A DNA stretch of 64,000 nt. Source: Limnephilus marmoratus (lineage: Eukaryota > Arthropoda > Insecta > Trichoptera > Limnephilidae). The stretch lies in assembly GCA_917880885.1 (NCBI GenBank), contig OU862927.1, positions 41,815,571 through 41,879,570 on the forward strand. The letters are read 5' to 3'. Every line of letters starts with the position of its first letter. Position 1 is the stretch's first letter. The notes under the pieces were generated by a model. It did not search any database, was not told the origin of the DNA, and saw only the letters and a list, made by a program, of their open reading frames with translations. The position numbers were made by a program, and so were the translations under genes. Shown piece by piece: positions 1 to 11,334 of the stretch.

Positions 1-74
1 AAGCGACCAGAATGCTCTGCAGCCATGCAGGCACGCAGCCAGCATTTTGCTTACAACCCAACCTCTGCAACTGG

Positions 75-440
75 ACCCGAAAAGAAGAAGATGGAGAGAT
101 ACGAAATTACGAATGTTAGAGGAGAGCGCTAACATTTACAGCGACAAAATCGATGCGAAAATCGCGAAAATGTTTAATAAAACACGACTCGTTTAAAATA
201 GAGCAAAAATTTCGCGGGCATTATCTTAAAGAGCATTTAAAGAAACACTGTGATTTTTTCATACATATAACTTGTAAAATAACCGAAACAAACGTGTTAA
301 TAATAATTTTTGGGACATACTTTGCGATTTTTTCTATCGAGGGAATTTTATGTAATTTGCGTTTCGGCGCGGGCAAAGTCTAGATATTATCTTCAACAAT
401 AACATTTTTTTAAGAGCTTTAAAACCTACCGTGTTTAAGG
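75..440 (+). repeat. Interspersed repeat, unclassified (copy 1)
   Basis: A stretch running from the purine-rich GAAAAGAAGAAG through AGGAGAGCGCTAACAT to TCGAGGGAATTTTATG and GCGTTTCGGCG recurs in inverted orientation at about 49975-50345. It has no coding potential, and no terminal inverted repeats or A tail were seen. It is an interspersed family of unknown class. Confidence 0.6.
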
Positions 441-1390
441 GAAATATGTAATAAATCGGTACAAATCCGGGTTGCGGGCCCTTAACGAACATTTGTTTAT
501 GACGTAAACAACATAATTTAATAACATTGTGTAAATATAAAAATTAATTAAAAGATAAGGTAAACAACAAATATCAATTTATTAAATTTAATCGTGTTAT
601 TTGAGAAATGAAATCATAGATATCCATGAATAAAATAATCCCTACCAATTTCATAACTTGTAATTAAATAGTTATTCGATATTCGATTCATTTTTTGTTA
701 AAGATAAATACAGTTTGGTTTGAATTGTTCCGTTTTAATAAAAAGGTTTCTGTTTAATTAAATTACAACAGATTATTTTCACAGTAATTAATCCATGGCT
801 TCAGTACCGTAGTCTTCATGTTTACCCTTATTTATTTTAACGTATCCATTTTATTTAAATATTTTCCTTCCCAAAGCGATATCAAGGTGACTTTTAGTAC
901 TTCTAATGGAAATAACCGTTTCTGAATCTATGAATATAATAGGAAGTATAATATATGATTAAATTTCTTTACATACAAGATTCTAGCTAGGCTCAGCTAT
1001 ATCGGTGTCCGGAAATTCCGGTAGTATAACCAGAAACCTCGTCAATCTACATGACACAAACCACCCAAATTTATTTTTATTTATTAAACATTCTGATTTT
1101 TATTTATTACGAGCGAGTATCCGGCAGGCGTTGCAATGCCACTCAAAGAAATAAATTATTTGTGTTTTAATTCTCTGTGTTGAAGTGCTTTGGATATACA
1201 ATGTTTGTACACGAATAAATCAGAAGGTGAGAAGCAAAGTTTAACCCTTGCTATTACCTACCGCTACCATGTCTCCTTTGCAATCCACCCTTCTGCCCCT
1301 CCCTCATGAATACTATACATGAAATACACACATTTTTCAAACAACTCGCGCGCCACCTATTGTACATTTCATTTATAAAAAAATTCATAA

Positions 1391-1800
1391 CTTACTTTTA
1401 CATTTACTTTGAAATTGACGTACGTAGAACCTCTTTCGATAATCGAACAGTATTAATAGACCAGAGACTGGACTGTTGAAATTTAAGAATACGGCTAAGA
1501 CAGCAACTCTAAAGCCGTGCCGTACCGAGTTTGTACCTCTAAAAATCTTTTTTTTTACATTAGCTCCACGTTTATCCCATATTTTTAGTATGCATAAAAA
1601 ATATATTAAAAAAATCATTAAACTTACTTTGAAATTGACATATGTAGCACCTCTTTGGATAATAATCGAACAGTATTAATAGAACAGAGACTGTAAAGAT
1701 GAAAATTAAAAATCAGGACAGCAACTAAGACAGCAACTCTGAAGCCGTGCCGCACCGAGTTTGTACCTTTACAAATCTTTTTTTTTACATTGGCTCCACA
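1391..1800 (+). repeat. Imperfect direct duplication of about 175 bp
   Basis: The block at about 1400-1573 is repeated at about 1620-1798 with roughly 75-80% identity. Shared landmarks are TTTGAAATTGAC, AATCGAACAGTATTAATAGA, AGACAGCAACTCT and GCCGTGCCG, then GAGTTTGTACCTCTA and a T run. The second copy runs into a LINE 3' tail. The duplicated block has no coding capacity. Confidence 0.6.
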
Positions 1801-1885
1801 CAGGAGGCCCTGAGGAAACTAATTTCCCTCGGGGCCTATGTCATCTTAGGGGATGCTATTTAGAGGTTTTTTTTAAGGAAAGGAA
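1788..1885 (-). mobile_element. LINE-A 3' tail fragment
   Basis: This is the terminal hairpin of the main LINE family of the window, in - orientation: a T run (the A tail), then ACACAGGAGGCCCTGAGG, AATTTCCCTCGGGGCC and TATGTCATCTTAGGGGATGC. It joins directly onto a hAT transposase remnant. Confidence 0.65.
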
Positions 1886-2325
1886 GGAGCTTAACAATGG
1901 TACTCGTAACTTTGACAGACTGCTTCCTTGTAGCCGGTTTCTGCTTTGAGTTATGGTGGCTTCTGCCTTTATAAAAAGACGTTCAGAAGGGACACTAATT
2001 GTTGCCACAATTGGTAAATGACTCATTGCCACTTTAAAAAGATTGGGATATGCATCTTTTTGTATCTTGCATCTCTTGCCATGTTTCAAGAATGTTTACT
2101 TTTAGAGTATTTACAAGAGCAGAAAGATATAATACTAACATTTTACCCGATTTTGTGGGTATTTTAATTTGGGCGGGTTTTTTGATATTTCGATACGATA
2201 TACTGAGTTTTTCGATATTGATATATCGATATCGGCTTATCGTCGATTTCGATAACTATCGATATTTTTAGGGGTCGATATATCGATATTTATCGGTTTT
2301 CCGATATATCGTTGCATCCCTAGGT
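1886..2325 (-). mobile_element. hAT transposon remnant with C-terminal dimerisation domain
   Basis: A - strand open frame (to about 2089) encodes PNLFKVAMSHLPIVATISVP followed by SERLFIKAEATITQSRNRLQ, the C-terminal dimerisation domain of hAT transposases. The catalytic core and BED finger are absent, and the frame runs into a LINE tail. To the right is a palindromic TCGATATATCGATA-rich stretch ending in GTTGCATCCCTA; its complement resembles a hAT terminal repeat (CAGGGATGCAAC). It is an internally deleted, inactive remnant. Confidence 0.65.
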
Positions 2326-3056
2326 ATGCCTTTAATGTTTTGTTTTTATGCAAGAGTAATATTGAGTATTGAAGGTCTAAATAAATACTCGATACCCTTT
2401 TCAAAACATTTTCTCAGTTTAGTGGGCATTCTTGGTATTTTATAATATAATATCTTCCAGGGTCTTTTGATAAACAATCGCACTTACGTAAAAATAATTG
2501 TGGATATTTTTTAAATGTTGTGGAACAGTATTTGGTGTCTGCAGTTATATCAGAAATCTGATATGCTTCTGGCATCTCTTTTTCTTTTGGAACCATTAAA
2601 ATCCGTATTTTGCCACTTAATAGGGTTCAAAAATAGGGTTATTTCTACTAGAGAAGCGAAGAAGTGTATTGAACTGAAAACAAATATTGTGTCCCGCGGA
2701 ATTTATTACGGAGTAGGTACAAAACGTTCATAATGAACTGAAGGGCTCAGAATAATTGGATGTATTAGAAAGCCTTAAGTAAAGCCTTAAAGCCCTTTTT
2801 GTTGTTTTGGAAAGCCCTTAAATTTCGTGAATTTAAAACAAAATTTAAAGAATAATAAATGCTTAACCTCTAGAATGCCAGGGAAGATGTTGATATTATT
2901 TTCGTAAGAACTTAACTTAACTTGTTTTTTGTAAAATGGTTTTTTTTAATTGTAAAAGCGTCTTACAAAATTATGTTATTTTTTTTAATAAAAACATTGT
3001 TTGTAATGCGTAGGTACCTAACCTTCCGTTAAATCTAAAAATAATCGAAAATAATC

Positions 3057-3480
3057 ATCATCATCATCATCTTATTCCCCTTATCCCGTTCGGGTCGGGG
3101 ACCCATTGCATCGACAAGGCTCCTCCATACGTCCCTGTCTTGAGCTGATTCCTCGACCTCTGTCCATGGTAGACCCATCCTCTCCTCACACAGTTTCTGG
3201 AGTTGCCTCGCCCAACTTCGTCTGGGGCGGCCCTCTGGACGTCTACCCTCTGGAATAGCACTCAGTATCTTCCTTGGATTTCGGTTAATAAGACATTCTT
3301 AGTACACGCCCAAGCCACCTCAGTTGCGATATTTCTATGAAGAGTAGCAGTGGTTCAATGTTTAGATCATCTCAGATCGTGGAGTTTCTTATATGATCCC
3401 ATTTCGTGACCCCTGCCACTCCTCTTAAGTACCTCATTTCGGCAGCTTGGACAGCAAAATATGATAGCGAAATAATCATG
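3057..3480 (-). mobile_element. RTE-type LINE 3' end with trinucleotide tail
   Basis: Read on the - strand, the frame gives EGRPRRSWARQLQKLCEERM followed by LPWTEVEESAQDRDVWRSLV and DAMGPRPERDKGNK. This is the C-terminus typical of RTE/BovB-like reverse transcriptase polyproteins in insects. It is followed by a (GAT)n tail, as expected for RTE 3' ends. The upstream part is truncated or diverged. Confidence 0.7.
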
Positions 3481-3991
3481 TAATGAATTCCAACTCAAAT
3501 TGAAAAATTAACTGAATCCACTGTAAGATTTCATATTCATTAATATTATTCTTTTTAAATCTTGATATCTATTTATTGATATATCTTGAGTTTTTCTTAC
3601 CTCATCTTTTTGTTTTTATTTGCAATATTTTATTATTTTATTACTTACATGATTACATATAATTGAGTATGAATTCCTTCACCAAACACAAGAGCCTTGT
3701 CTCTTTATGGTGAGGAAAAGCTTTTTTTATTCTCATTTAATTTACAACACTGTATGACATGAAAAAAATGTATACTTATTGTAAAAACATACAAATTTTA
3801 TGTACATAAATAAAAAAAACAAATTCATATATTCTAAATAGTTTACCAGGATCGTTACTTATGTTCAGAGAAGTGTTTTTTTTCTTCTCTCTGATGCTTT
3901 AAAATTTACGGTGTAATGAAGACGTAGGAAAATATTCTTGAGTTTTAATATATTTTTCAACTTAATAAGCGTTCTTTACAATGCAAGAATA

Positions 3992-4391
3992 ATATGACCT
4001 CCGTAGTCCAGTGGCTAAGACTCTTGACTCACATTCCGGAGGTCGCGGGTTCATTTTATTTGATTAATTTGTGTTATTTCACAATTAATTCATTTAAAAT
4101 AATATATAGTATATTTGCGGCATGTTCCAGAGTGGAAGATACTATTAGTATCGCCCTGGTGTAAGACCACCATTCAGAATTGAAACGTTGCTTGAAAATG
4201 GCTTTAGCCGTGTTTAGTGACCAGATCTGAATAGCCAGGTACTTCCCAACCTTCCTCTTCCCCACCTCCTTCCCCTCCCCCTACCTTCAGCCTCACAACA
4301 TACCCCAATTGGGGATGCCATAGTCTCACTGGCTCCAGACGGGAGCAGTTGAGATTCTTGTGCGGTATTCACTGTAAAAAAAAAAAATAGT
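3992..4391 (+). mobile_element. tRNA-derived SINE (family S1), near full length
   Basis: The head contains an A-box-like TAGTCCAGTGG and a B-box region GGTCGCGGGTTC, the internal Pol III promoter of a tRNA-like head. The body includes TTTGCGGCATGTTCCAGAG, CAGAATTGAAACGTTGC, a TC-rich CCTTCCTCTTCCCC segment and CCCCAATTGGGGATGCCATA. It ends in a run of 13 A. The same body occurs in at least six other copies. Confidence 0.75.
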
Positions 4392-4474
4392 CATATTAGG
4401 GTTTTTAAAAATAAATGCCGTACAACGACTTTTGAATATCGGAATAAATTATGACTTTTGTGATTTTTCTTTTA

Positions 4475-4910
4475 CATTAGCTCCAAAAAGGAGGTACTAA
4501 TGAAGATAATTCCACTCAGGGCCTACGTCATCTTTGGGGATGCTGTGTGGAGGGTATTTTTAGGGGAAGGAAGGAGAGGAATTTATGGGATGGAAAGGGT
4601 AAGAGGGGTGGATTGGAATGTGGGTAGGTGTGTCCAGAAGTGACGGACGATGAATCCATTTCCACTGCGGTGCAACTCAATATTCCTAGAGTCCTGCTAG
4701 AGAGGTCAAAAGATCTTCTCCAACCAGTCTCTCCCAATCCGGCCTGCCACGCAGTTGGTGGGCGGACATCCGCCGCCAAGATCCGGACAAACCTCACCCC
4801 ATGAACCCGGGCACCCCTGTTAAGTCACCAAACGTAGCGACCACTTGGGGTGACCTATGGCAGAGGTGTTGGTTATCCAATAAATGGTTACCGGGGCAGC
4901 TGTACCCACA
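4475..4910 (-). mobile_element. Non-autonomous LINE-tailed element NA
   Basis: Reading - strand, a 5' block (ACCATTTATTGGATAACC, CACCTCTGCCATAGGTCACC) leads to a GC-rich middle and then the LINE-A 3' tail with the CACACAGCATCCCCAAAGAT hairpin region. There is no reverse transcriptase. Many copies of the same structure exist in the window. Confidence 0.65.
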
Positions 4911-4985
4911 AGTGACAAAACGACAAGCTAGAGGCGCATTGTGATTCCTTGCCAAGCGATTGAAGTGTATTTTAGTGTGCTAGGA

Positions 4986-5314
4986 CAGGGGTCGGCAAAC
5001 TTTCACGTGAGAAGAGCCAATTTGTCAAAGAAACAGGAAAACAAATATATCAGAGAGCCACATTATAACGGGGCAGGGGAGGGGGGGTTAGGTTTTAATC
5101 GTACTGTGGTAAATGTGGTGGAACGATAATTGCGATTTACTTTGTGTTATTTACAATCTTACTGTAATATCACACTTCTGCCTATTTATATGTTTCTATA
5201 AACACTCGCACGTAGATTCCTTATTAAGTTAAAACCAGTTTTGTGTTCGGAATGCAAAAAAAAAATCCAGTTGCGGATTCATTGATGTCCAAAGAGCCGC
5301 AAATTCTATCCCTG
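4986..5314. mobile_element. hAT-type MITE with 8 bp target duplication
   Basis: The left end CAGGGGTCGGCAAACTTT and right end, complement CAGGGATAGAATTTGCGG, are hAT-like termini. The element is flanked on both sides by TGCTAGGA (4978-4985 and 5315-5322), an exact 8 bp target-site duplication as expected for hAT. It is 329 bp long and has no transposase. Confidence 0.8.
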
Positions 5315-5584
5315 TGCTAGGACGTAGAATAAAGAATATAACGCTCTTTATTCTATGTATTTAGAACTTTTCTAAATACATCTGTGCGAATGAAGTGAAA
5401 TCTTGGAAGTGGAAATTAACCCACTTCCCGACATCTGATCGAGCTGAAACTAGGCAGATAGACTCGTTGTCGATGATAATGTATTTTATCAACTTGGTAG
5501 TACACATATACAGGTACATTTCTCTGAATTTCGATAACATTACAGCAGTTAATTTATGTAATAAATGTCGGTCTAATCCAATTG

Positions 5585-5650
5585 TGATTTGGACCCTTGG
5601 TAGAGTGGTCGATTGCAATTTCTGGGTTCAATCCTCAGTTAAACCAGAAT
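5585..5650 (+). mobile_element. tRNA-like SINE head fragment (family S3)
   Basis: An A-box-like TTGGTAGAGTGGTCG and a B-box-like GGGTTCAATCCTC are spaced as in a tRNA. Related copies with variants of GGTTCAATTTCTAG occur near 18370, 31200, 52640, 53270 and 63000. It lacks the structure of a functional tRNA gene. Confidence 0.45.
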
Positions 5651-5816
5651 AAAATTATTATTAACATATTTAAAAATATATGTACTTACCCATTACAGAA
5701 AAAAACTTTTTCACCGGTTTATTTTTTTATGTTTCAAAATACCATAAAATCGAGGCAAGTACGGTGAGTTATTACCAAATCCACGGTGGAATTTAATTTG
5801 ATATTAATTGTTTCAG

Positions 5817-5985
5817 AGGCGGAATACGGAGTGAAAACCAAGATTATAGTGGCGGACTTCACAGAGACCGAGGGAGTGTATGAACACATCGAGAAGCAGC
5901 TGGCTGAACTGGAGATCGGCGTTCTGGTCAATAACGTCGGCGTCTCCTACCCGTATCCTGAGTACTTCCTCAATCTGCCCGACAA
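5817..5985 (+). CDS. HSD17B12: Very-long-chain 3-oxoacyl-CoA reductase-like (17-beta-HSD12-like), internal exon
   Basis: This is the first of three exons of a short-chain dehydrogenase/reductase. The family reduces 3-oxoacyl-CoA in the ER fatty-acid elongation cycle, using NADPH; some members act on steroids. The exon follows a tttcag acceptor and ends at a GTAGGT donor in phase 2. It encodes the beta4 region with the signature VLVNNVG, the NNAG-type motif that stabilises the central sheet, followed by the SYPYPEYF stretch typical of the HSD17B12/let-767 group. The Rossmann TGxxxGIG motif and the N-terminal membrane anchor, usually about 70-100 residues upstream, are not visible in 1-5816, so they probably lie before the window. 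The exon is much more GC-rich than its surroundings. Family assignment is confident; substrate is inferred from the family. Confidence 0.9.
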
Positions 5986-8000
5986 GTAGGTCCCTTTACA
6001 TTGCATCTTGTTGGTTTGCTTTCGGAAGGTATTTGATCTTGGAACTCGATGAGAAAATAAATCGGACTACGCCATTGGAATCACTTAAACATACACAAAT
6101 TTATCTATATTATGGTCCTTCGAGCCGGATTTCAAACCAGCGGGCACAGCAAGCAGTTTTTACTATTAGGTGGTAAATCACCAATTTCCTTCAGTTACGT
6201 TCTATTGCATCCGGTGATTAAAGATTAAAAGAATTTGCTGTTTTCGATAGCGATTTTAACATTATCATTTTGTTAAATTATTAACCCGTCTGCTTGGTTT
6301 AATATATTCGCACCTCACAATCCGGAAGCCTCAGTTTCGCACGAAAAATCAGAAACCGTCAAGTTGGATCGAGATTGTAAAATATCTATGCAAGATAGCT
6401 TCCACATTTAAAAGACAATAAGAAGCATTATTTTGTGCTCTTTCTGATTAAAAGAAAACTACATATGTTTGCATGAGAGGAAGAGAGATATATAGCTTTT
6501 AAAATGTGAAGTCGCTCGGGACGTTTTTGGTCTTATGAAAATATAACGCGATTACGTGTTTTGGGATGTATTTATTCCTAAACAAGCAGACCGGTTAATT
6601 GTCTCCAGCGTTGCCCGGAATTTACGCAATGTTCATCATGTTCATCATCAATGCTCATCATCATCAGATGTGGATAGTGACCTTCCTCCTATTTTGAAGG
6701 TCTTGAGTACAAAATTGCAAACATGGAATAAAACTGATGTGTGAAAAACAAAGCCAGGCCTGCAACGCCGTTGTAATAGCACGAACTAGAAGGATTTTAA
6801 CAAGCGAATTCTGCGAATATTTGGGGTTAAAACGCTAATGTGGTTTGCCCATCTCATTTCATCAGCACGGCAACAAAGCGCTTATCATGCGATTCGTCGC
6901 CACGTGCAGCAGTGTGATCAATGGCGACGTGTAATATAAAAATATAATAATTGTATAAATATAATCGGACGTCAAAATAGCATATACATTTTTTTACTCC
7001 AAATATGCCCTGGAATGGCAAATTAAAAACCTTCGGGTACTGCTGTTACACTCTATAGAGATAAATATGTATTTAGTTCTTCCCATTAGTTGTTCTTTAA
7101 TCATCTTTCAAGGCTGCCCTAAGCTATGATTCAAGTTACGTAGAAATGAATAACATGTAATGTTGTTGTAGTGAATTATTTTGAAAATATTTTTTAATCG
7201 GAGAAGAGACAATAGATGCAATCGATAAAATATTTAAATGTCCTTCTCACTGGTGGATACCATCGAGCTGTTATTTGCGTTCATTACTAAATTGTTCATT
7301 AAATTTTTTCATTTAGTTCTTAGTTTATTATTTATACGATAAGTTTTGACGCGTATAAAGTAGCAAACTTGAGTGCAATATGAAAAATGGAAATGTAAGA
7401 TGGCTCTTAAGTATTCTTATTCCTTCTTGAAATATATATTTAAAATGGACAAAGCGTCGAGCCTTGTGGCACGCCGCTACACCTATTCTATAGGGCGGCG
7501 TATCTCTTTCAGTCTGTTGGCTCGCATTATGCGCCGGGTCTAGTGTCTGGCTGGTGATGTGAATTTGTCAGAGGAGGTCCTGTCGGTGTTCCGACACCGT
7601 TGCTCTTAGCCGGGCTTCCTTTAAGGCTCTGGTCCCAGGGGAGAAGGCTGTATGCATACGGAAATAGGGAGGGAGGGTGTACAAAGGCTTAGAGAGTGTG
7701 CGGAGATGTGTGGAGGATGTAAAATATCATTTGCGTTGAAAATGTGTGTATTGTGAAGAAAAATTGAAAGCACACGTGTACAGAGAGGCATGCAATTATT
7801 TAGATTCCATATCAATATTCATAATCTAAATCGCAGTATGAACGAGGTTTTGATTTTTTCAAAATCTTCACGTATTTAGAATTTTTTTTGGTGCGCTAAG
7901 CAATGGTGCTAAGAAAACCAAGTCATCTGCGTAATTATTTTCGCATACTCCTTGAACTTGGCAACCTATTTGTTAAGTTTTTGAATTAGTTCATCAGTTT
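5986..8000. other. Intron sequence without recognised features
   Basis: This is the first 2 kb of the large HSD17B12-like intron. I see AT-rich unique-looking sequence, a short CATCAT microsatellite near 6640-6670 and no exon-like or transposase-like frame. Confidence 0.5.
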
Positions 8001-8002
8001 TA

Positions 8003-8275
8003 TACAGGATGTTAAGGGACGTACTTGACTTACTTTAACCAGTGATTCCTGACATTATTTGGAGTAAAAAATGGAAATAAAATTTTGGTCTCCGGTGAAA
8101 TTTTTAATGTTTTTTTATTTATTTTATTTTTCTACACAAACATAAAAATAGTAGGTCTTGGATAAGTTGGAGGCGGGGTGAGGGGTTGATTGGTTACACG
8201 GCTGAGTGACCAGTGACGACATGTAAAAGATTTTTTTTGTTTGTTTGAATTTGGTGAATTTTCTTTGAAAAAGAC
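8003..8275 (+). mobile_element. TIR/foldback MITE M1, right end missing
   Basis: It begins TACAGGATGTTAAGGGACG and continues ACTTGACTTACTTTAACC, GTCTCCGGTGA and GGCTGAGTGACCAGTGACGA. It matches the complete copy at 52082-52456 across its left and central parts but lacks the right inverted repeat. Confidence 0.65.
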
Positions 8276-8734
8276 AAGTTAGAAATCGCATCATTATTAT
8301 TTTGTTAATCATCTAGTTGAGTGCGTGTTGCGTGGGTTTCAAATTGACGTAGAATTTGGAAATGTCACCGCCCTTCACGTGAATAATTGTGTTTAAAAAA
8401 TCCGACATATCCTTATTTCCCGAGTATAACGAACTTCCTCTTCCACGTGTATTTTACGTTACAACCCCAATTACCATACGTAATAATGTTATTTCGTTCA
8501 CGATTCAGCTTCAAATAAAATAATTTTCTCTGCAAAATTAAACGAGACTCCGAATTTCAGCGAATCTACTCCTTAGAATAAATACTTTAAAAAGGTTCCA
8601 TCTGTCATACCAAAGTTTTGAGATAATACACTCTACATCTGCTCTTTCTTGAGCCTATTATCGCAAACCATAATTTCAAATACTCGCAGGCAGCATTTCT
8701 CCTGAAAAAGCTCCGAAAAGTGTAGGTTTTCGCT

Positions 8735-9180
8735 TTGTCGGTGTAATGGATTAGTGCACGGACCGCAGAGAATTCGTCACGGGTTCGATCCCCGGGCCGG
8801 AAGGCTGTGCCTGTATGGATTGTGGAAGGTTCTGTGATTAATGAAGCTTGCGGCGCCCCGTGACCTCGGGGGTGATTTAAGACTTTTTGAGTTCTTTGGG
8901 CCGGTTTAACGAATCTGGAATTTAGCTGTAGGTGTAAATGAATTGTTACGGAATTGTTACGTAGAGCGATATATTTTGTAAGTAAATATATGCGCCTGAT
9001 GTGAATATGGCCAATGTTGTAATTTTTGACTGAAATTATTTGTGGCACCAAAGTTGAATTTGTTAATATTGAAGAAATTTTGGCATTTTTTTTTATGAAA
9101 TTTTTTTGGTATTTTTTTTGTGTATTACAGACTCCGTGTCCATTTACAGTACACGTGTAAAACAAGCTACACCTTTAGAT
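8735..9180 (+). mobile_element. tRNA-derived SINE-like element (family S2)
   Basis: A tRNA-like head has TAATGGATTAGTGCACGG as A-box region and a perfect B box GGTTCGATCCC with the flanks ACGG..CGGGCC. A 186-codon open frame on the opposite strand (8605-9165) runs through this element. It shows no family similarity and is best explained as chance. Confidence 0.45.
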
Positions 9181-9287
9181 ATATGTTCTTTTTAAAAAAA
9201 AAAGAAAAAGGAAAAAGAAACACGAGATACATATTGCAGGTAAGTTACATGGACAGACACAACCGAAATTAGTATTTTGATTATTTG

Positions 9288-9610
9288 TCTCTACATATTA
9301 TAAATTAAAGTCCTCCACCGCGTACGTCTGTCTGTTCGCGATAAACGCAAAAACTACTGAACGGATTTTCAGGCCGTTTTCACCAATAGATAGAGTGATT
9401 CATGAGGCAGGTTTAGGTATATAATATGTCAAGGTTTTGTGTAAACGGGTTGAAGTAAATGATATATAAAGGAGAATATCTTTTTGTGATGGACGAGCGG
9501 GCTGGCAAGCGGGCAGTGTGGATTTGATTTGTATACAAAAGAGCTCACTGTCTACATTTGATTTCGAAAACTCTGTGTAAAGCCCGGGCATCGCCGGGAA
9601 CTTCAGCTAG
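9288..9610 (+). mobile_element. Non-autonomous Helitron HelA copy 1
   Basis: It starts TCTCTACATATTATAAA and ends with the hairpin CCCGG-GCATCG-CCGGG, 8 nt, then CTAG before T. This is the 5' TC / 3' hairpin-CTRR structure of Helitrons. The interior carries ACTGAACGGATTTTCAGGC and CACCAATAGATAGAGTGATT, shared with the other HelA copies. It has no Rep/helicase. Confidence 0.8.
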
Positions 9611-10163
9611 TAATGTCTACCTAATTTAATACTGAGTTTTTTTTCATAATCCAATTTATTTACTAAAATACTGTGAAATTTAAGTGTAGTGCTGTTTTTA
9701 TTGATTAAATAAATGAAAATGGGGTCACAAACATGTTTTAATATCGCTGAAACTGCGGCAGTGCACTTCGAAGCTAAAAGTTTTGTGTTCGCCATCAATT
9801 GGATATTGCCGCCGACTCCATCTGTGAAATAAATCCGAAACTACAGTAATGGTTTTTAGTTTCATTCATAAAACGTTTTCTCGATAGGTGGCAGTTAAAA
9901 ACAACTCGAGTAGAAGGAATTAAATTACTTTGGACAAAATAAAATCGAGTGAATTATAAAAGCCATAGAAGGATTGTCGTTAATAAGCAAAATTTTAGTA
10001 CAAAATTAATCAATATGGCGTTTGTTTGTTGGCTTCAAAACTTAGCATTTTTATATTTATTGTTTGAAACAGTGTTAACAATCGAAATTGTCATATTTAT
10101 GTATGTGCATATATATGGAGGAATCTACTAATATCTACAGGAATTCCAAAAACTGAACAAATC

Positions 10164-10316
10164 GGACTAATATCTATGAGAACCAAGATGAGGACGAATA
10201 TCTACAGCTCAAACTGCTGACTAATATCTATGAGAACCAAAGTGTGGACGAATATCTACAGCTCAAACTGCTGACTAATATCTATGAGAACCAAAGTGTG
10301 GACGAATATCTACAGA
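10164..10316 (+). repeat. 54 bp minisatellite, about three units
   Basis: The unit CTGACTAATATCTATGAGAA / CCAAAGTGTGGACGAATATC / TACAGCTCAAACTG is repeated nearly three times with few differences. At 54 bp (18 codons) it stays in frame, so the open frame at 10244-10453 is repetitive (NIYENQSVDEYLQ). There is no evidence that it is expressed. Confidence 0.75.
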
Positions 10317-10542
10317 ACTGGCAGAGGTTGGGTTTGCAATTATGTATAGCATATTGGAATAACGTAATATTGCGTATGCAGTTTAAAAACTTAATTTATG
10401 TACGTATGTATGTAAAAATCCCTAATATCGGACTATTGGATACATTTAGCTGATTATTAAAGATTTTTTTTTTTTTAACAGTTTTCTTTATTTTGAGTGC
10501 TTCTAAATTATTTAGTCTGTTACCATGACCATTTCTATGTCA

Positions 10543-10576
10543 GTTAGGTTAGGTTAGGTTAGGTTATGTTAGGTTG
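10543..10576 (+). repeat. Interstitial (TTAGG)n tract
   Basis: Six or seven units of TTAGG, one mutated to TTATG, lie directly before a Penelope-type tail. TTAGG is the arthropod telomere repeat. The tract is too short and too internal to be a chromosome end. Confidence 0.8.
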
Positions 10577-10690
10577 CAGTGTCCGTTGATGGACACTGCA
10601 ACGATGTCCGAAACGTTGACTAAAGAAGGAGGTAGTGCAACACGGCATAACACCCCAAAAACAAATAACGAAAGTGCTTTTGGCCGTGAA
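10573..10690 (+). mobile_element. Penelope-type 3' tail with degenerate hammerhead (copy H1)
   Basis: It contains GATGTCCGAAACGTTGAC, TAAAGAAGGAGGTAGTGCAA and CACGGCATAACACC, the same order as the tail following an endonuclease frame at 37079-37450. The CTGATGA core is lost, replaced by a 12 bp perfect inverted repeat GTTGCAGTGTCC / GGACACTGCAAC (10573-10584, 10591-10602). Confidence 0.6.
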
Positions 10691-10703
10691 AATCTTAAAA
10701 CTT

Positions 10704-10770
10704 ATCTATGGCAGAGGTGTTGGATATCCAATAAAATGGTTCCCGGGGCGGCGTAATCCATACCCCCATT
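10704..10770 (-). mobile_element. NA element 5' fragment
   Basis: GGCAGAGGTGTTGGATATCC followed by AATAAAATGGTTCCCGGGGC is the 5' end of the non-autonomous element in - orientation. It sits between two Penelope-type tails. Confidence 0.5.
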
Positions 10771-10786
10771 ACTAAAAACGCCGGAT

Positions 10787-10885
10787 CTGCCCTGATGATG
10801 GACACTGCAACGATGTCCGAAACGTTGACTAAAGAAGGAGGTAGCGCAACACGGCATAACACCCCAAAAACAAATAACGAAAACC
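10787..10885 (+). ncRNA. Hammerhead-like motif in Penelope-type tail (copy H2)
   Basis: CTGATGA (10792-10798) is followed by a 5 bp stem GGACA/TGTCC with a 9 nt loop, and then GAAAC. These are the catalytic core boxes and stem II of a hammerhead ribozyme. The expected stem I is GCC upstream and GAC downstream, with one mismatch. Stem III would be ACGT without a loop, which would favour a dimeric form. A related tail lies 209 bp upstream. Confidence 0.55.
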
Positions 10886-11283
10886 TCTGCCATAGATTAG
10901 GTACCCCAAGTGGTTCGCTACGTTTGGTAACTTAGCGGGGTTACCCGGCTTCATGGGGTGAGGTTTGTACGGGTCTTGGCGGCGGATGCGTCCGCCCACC
11001 AGCTGCATGGCAGGCCGGATCGGAAGAGAATGGTTGAGAGAGTTCCTTTGACTTCTCCAGCCGTCCTGATTCTCTCGGAACATCGCCTTGCACCGCAGTG
11101 GGAGGGATAGATTCATACATCCGTCATTCCTGGTCGCACTGACTCCCAGATTCCCACCCACCCCATTCATACCTTTTTCGTTCCCAGAAATTCCTCTCCT
11201 TTCCTTCTTTTAAAAGACCCTCCACACAGCATCCATCAAGATGACAAAGGTGAGGCCCTGAGGGAAATTATTTTCTTCAACTA
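10885..11283 (+). mobile_element. NA element, + orientation
   Basis: It runs from CCTCTGCCATAGATTAGGTA and TGGTTCGCTACGTTTGG through GCTGCATGGCAGGCCGGAT to ATTCCTCTCCTTTCCTTC, CCCTCCACACAGCATCC and the first half of the LINE-A tail hairpin. Confidence 0.65.
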
Positions 11284-11334
11284 TTAGCAACTACTAGCTT
11301 AGGAGATATTTTGAAAAAAAGATGTGCAAAAAAT

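Noticed and set aside
8740..8815. tRNA gene
   Set aside because: It has a perfect B box, but the A box is weak and no cloverleaf with matching acceptor ends could be drawn. It reads on into a SINE-like body.
8605..9165. 186-codon open frame on the - strand, the second longest in the window
   Set aside because: It runs antisense through a tRNA-derived SINE and an AT-rich tail, shows no domain or biased composition typical of the real exons here, and has no splice-site support. It is best explained as chance.
10244..10453. Possible small repeat protein with 18-residue units
   Set aside because: The 54 bp period keeps the frame open by arithmetic. There is no initiator context or splice support, and the rest of the frame is ordinary AT-rich sequence.
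10573..10890. The repeated CTGATGATGGACAC tails as TIRs of a MITE
   Set aside because: Copies occur in tandem and inverted pairs with variable spacing and no target duplication. One is attached to a Penelope endonuclease frame, so a retroelement tail explains them better.
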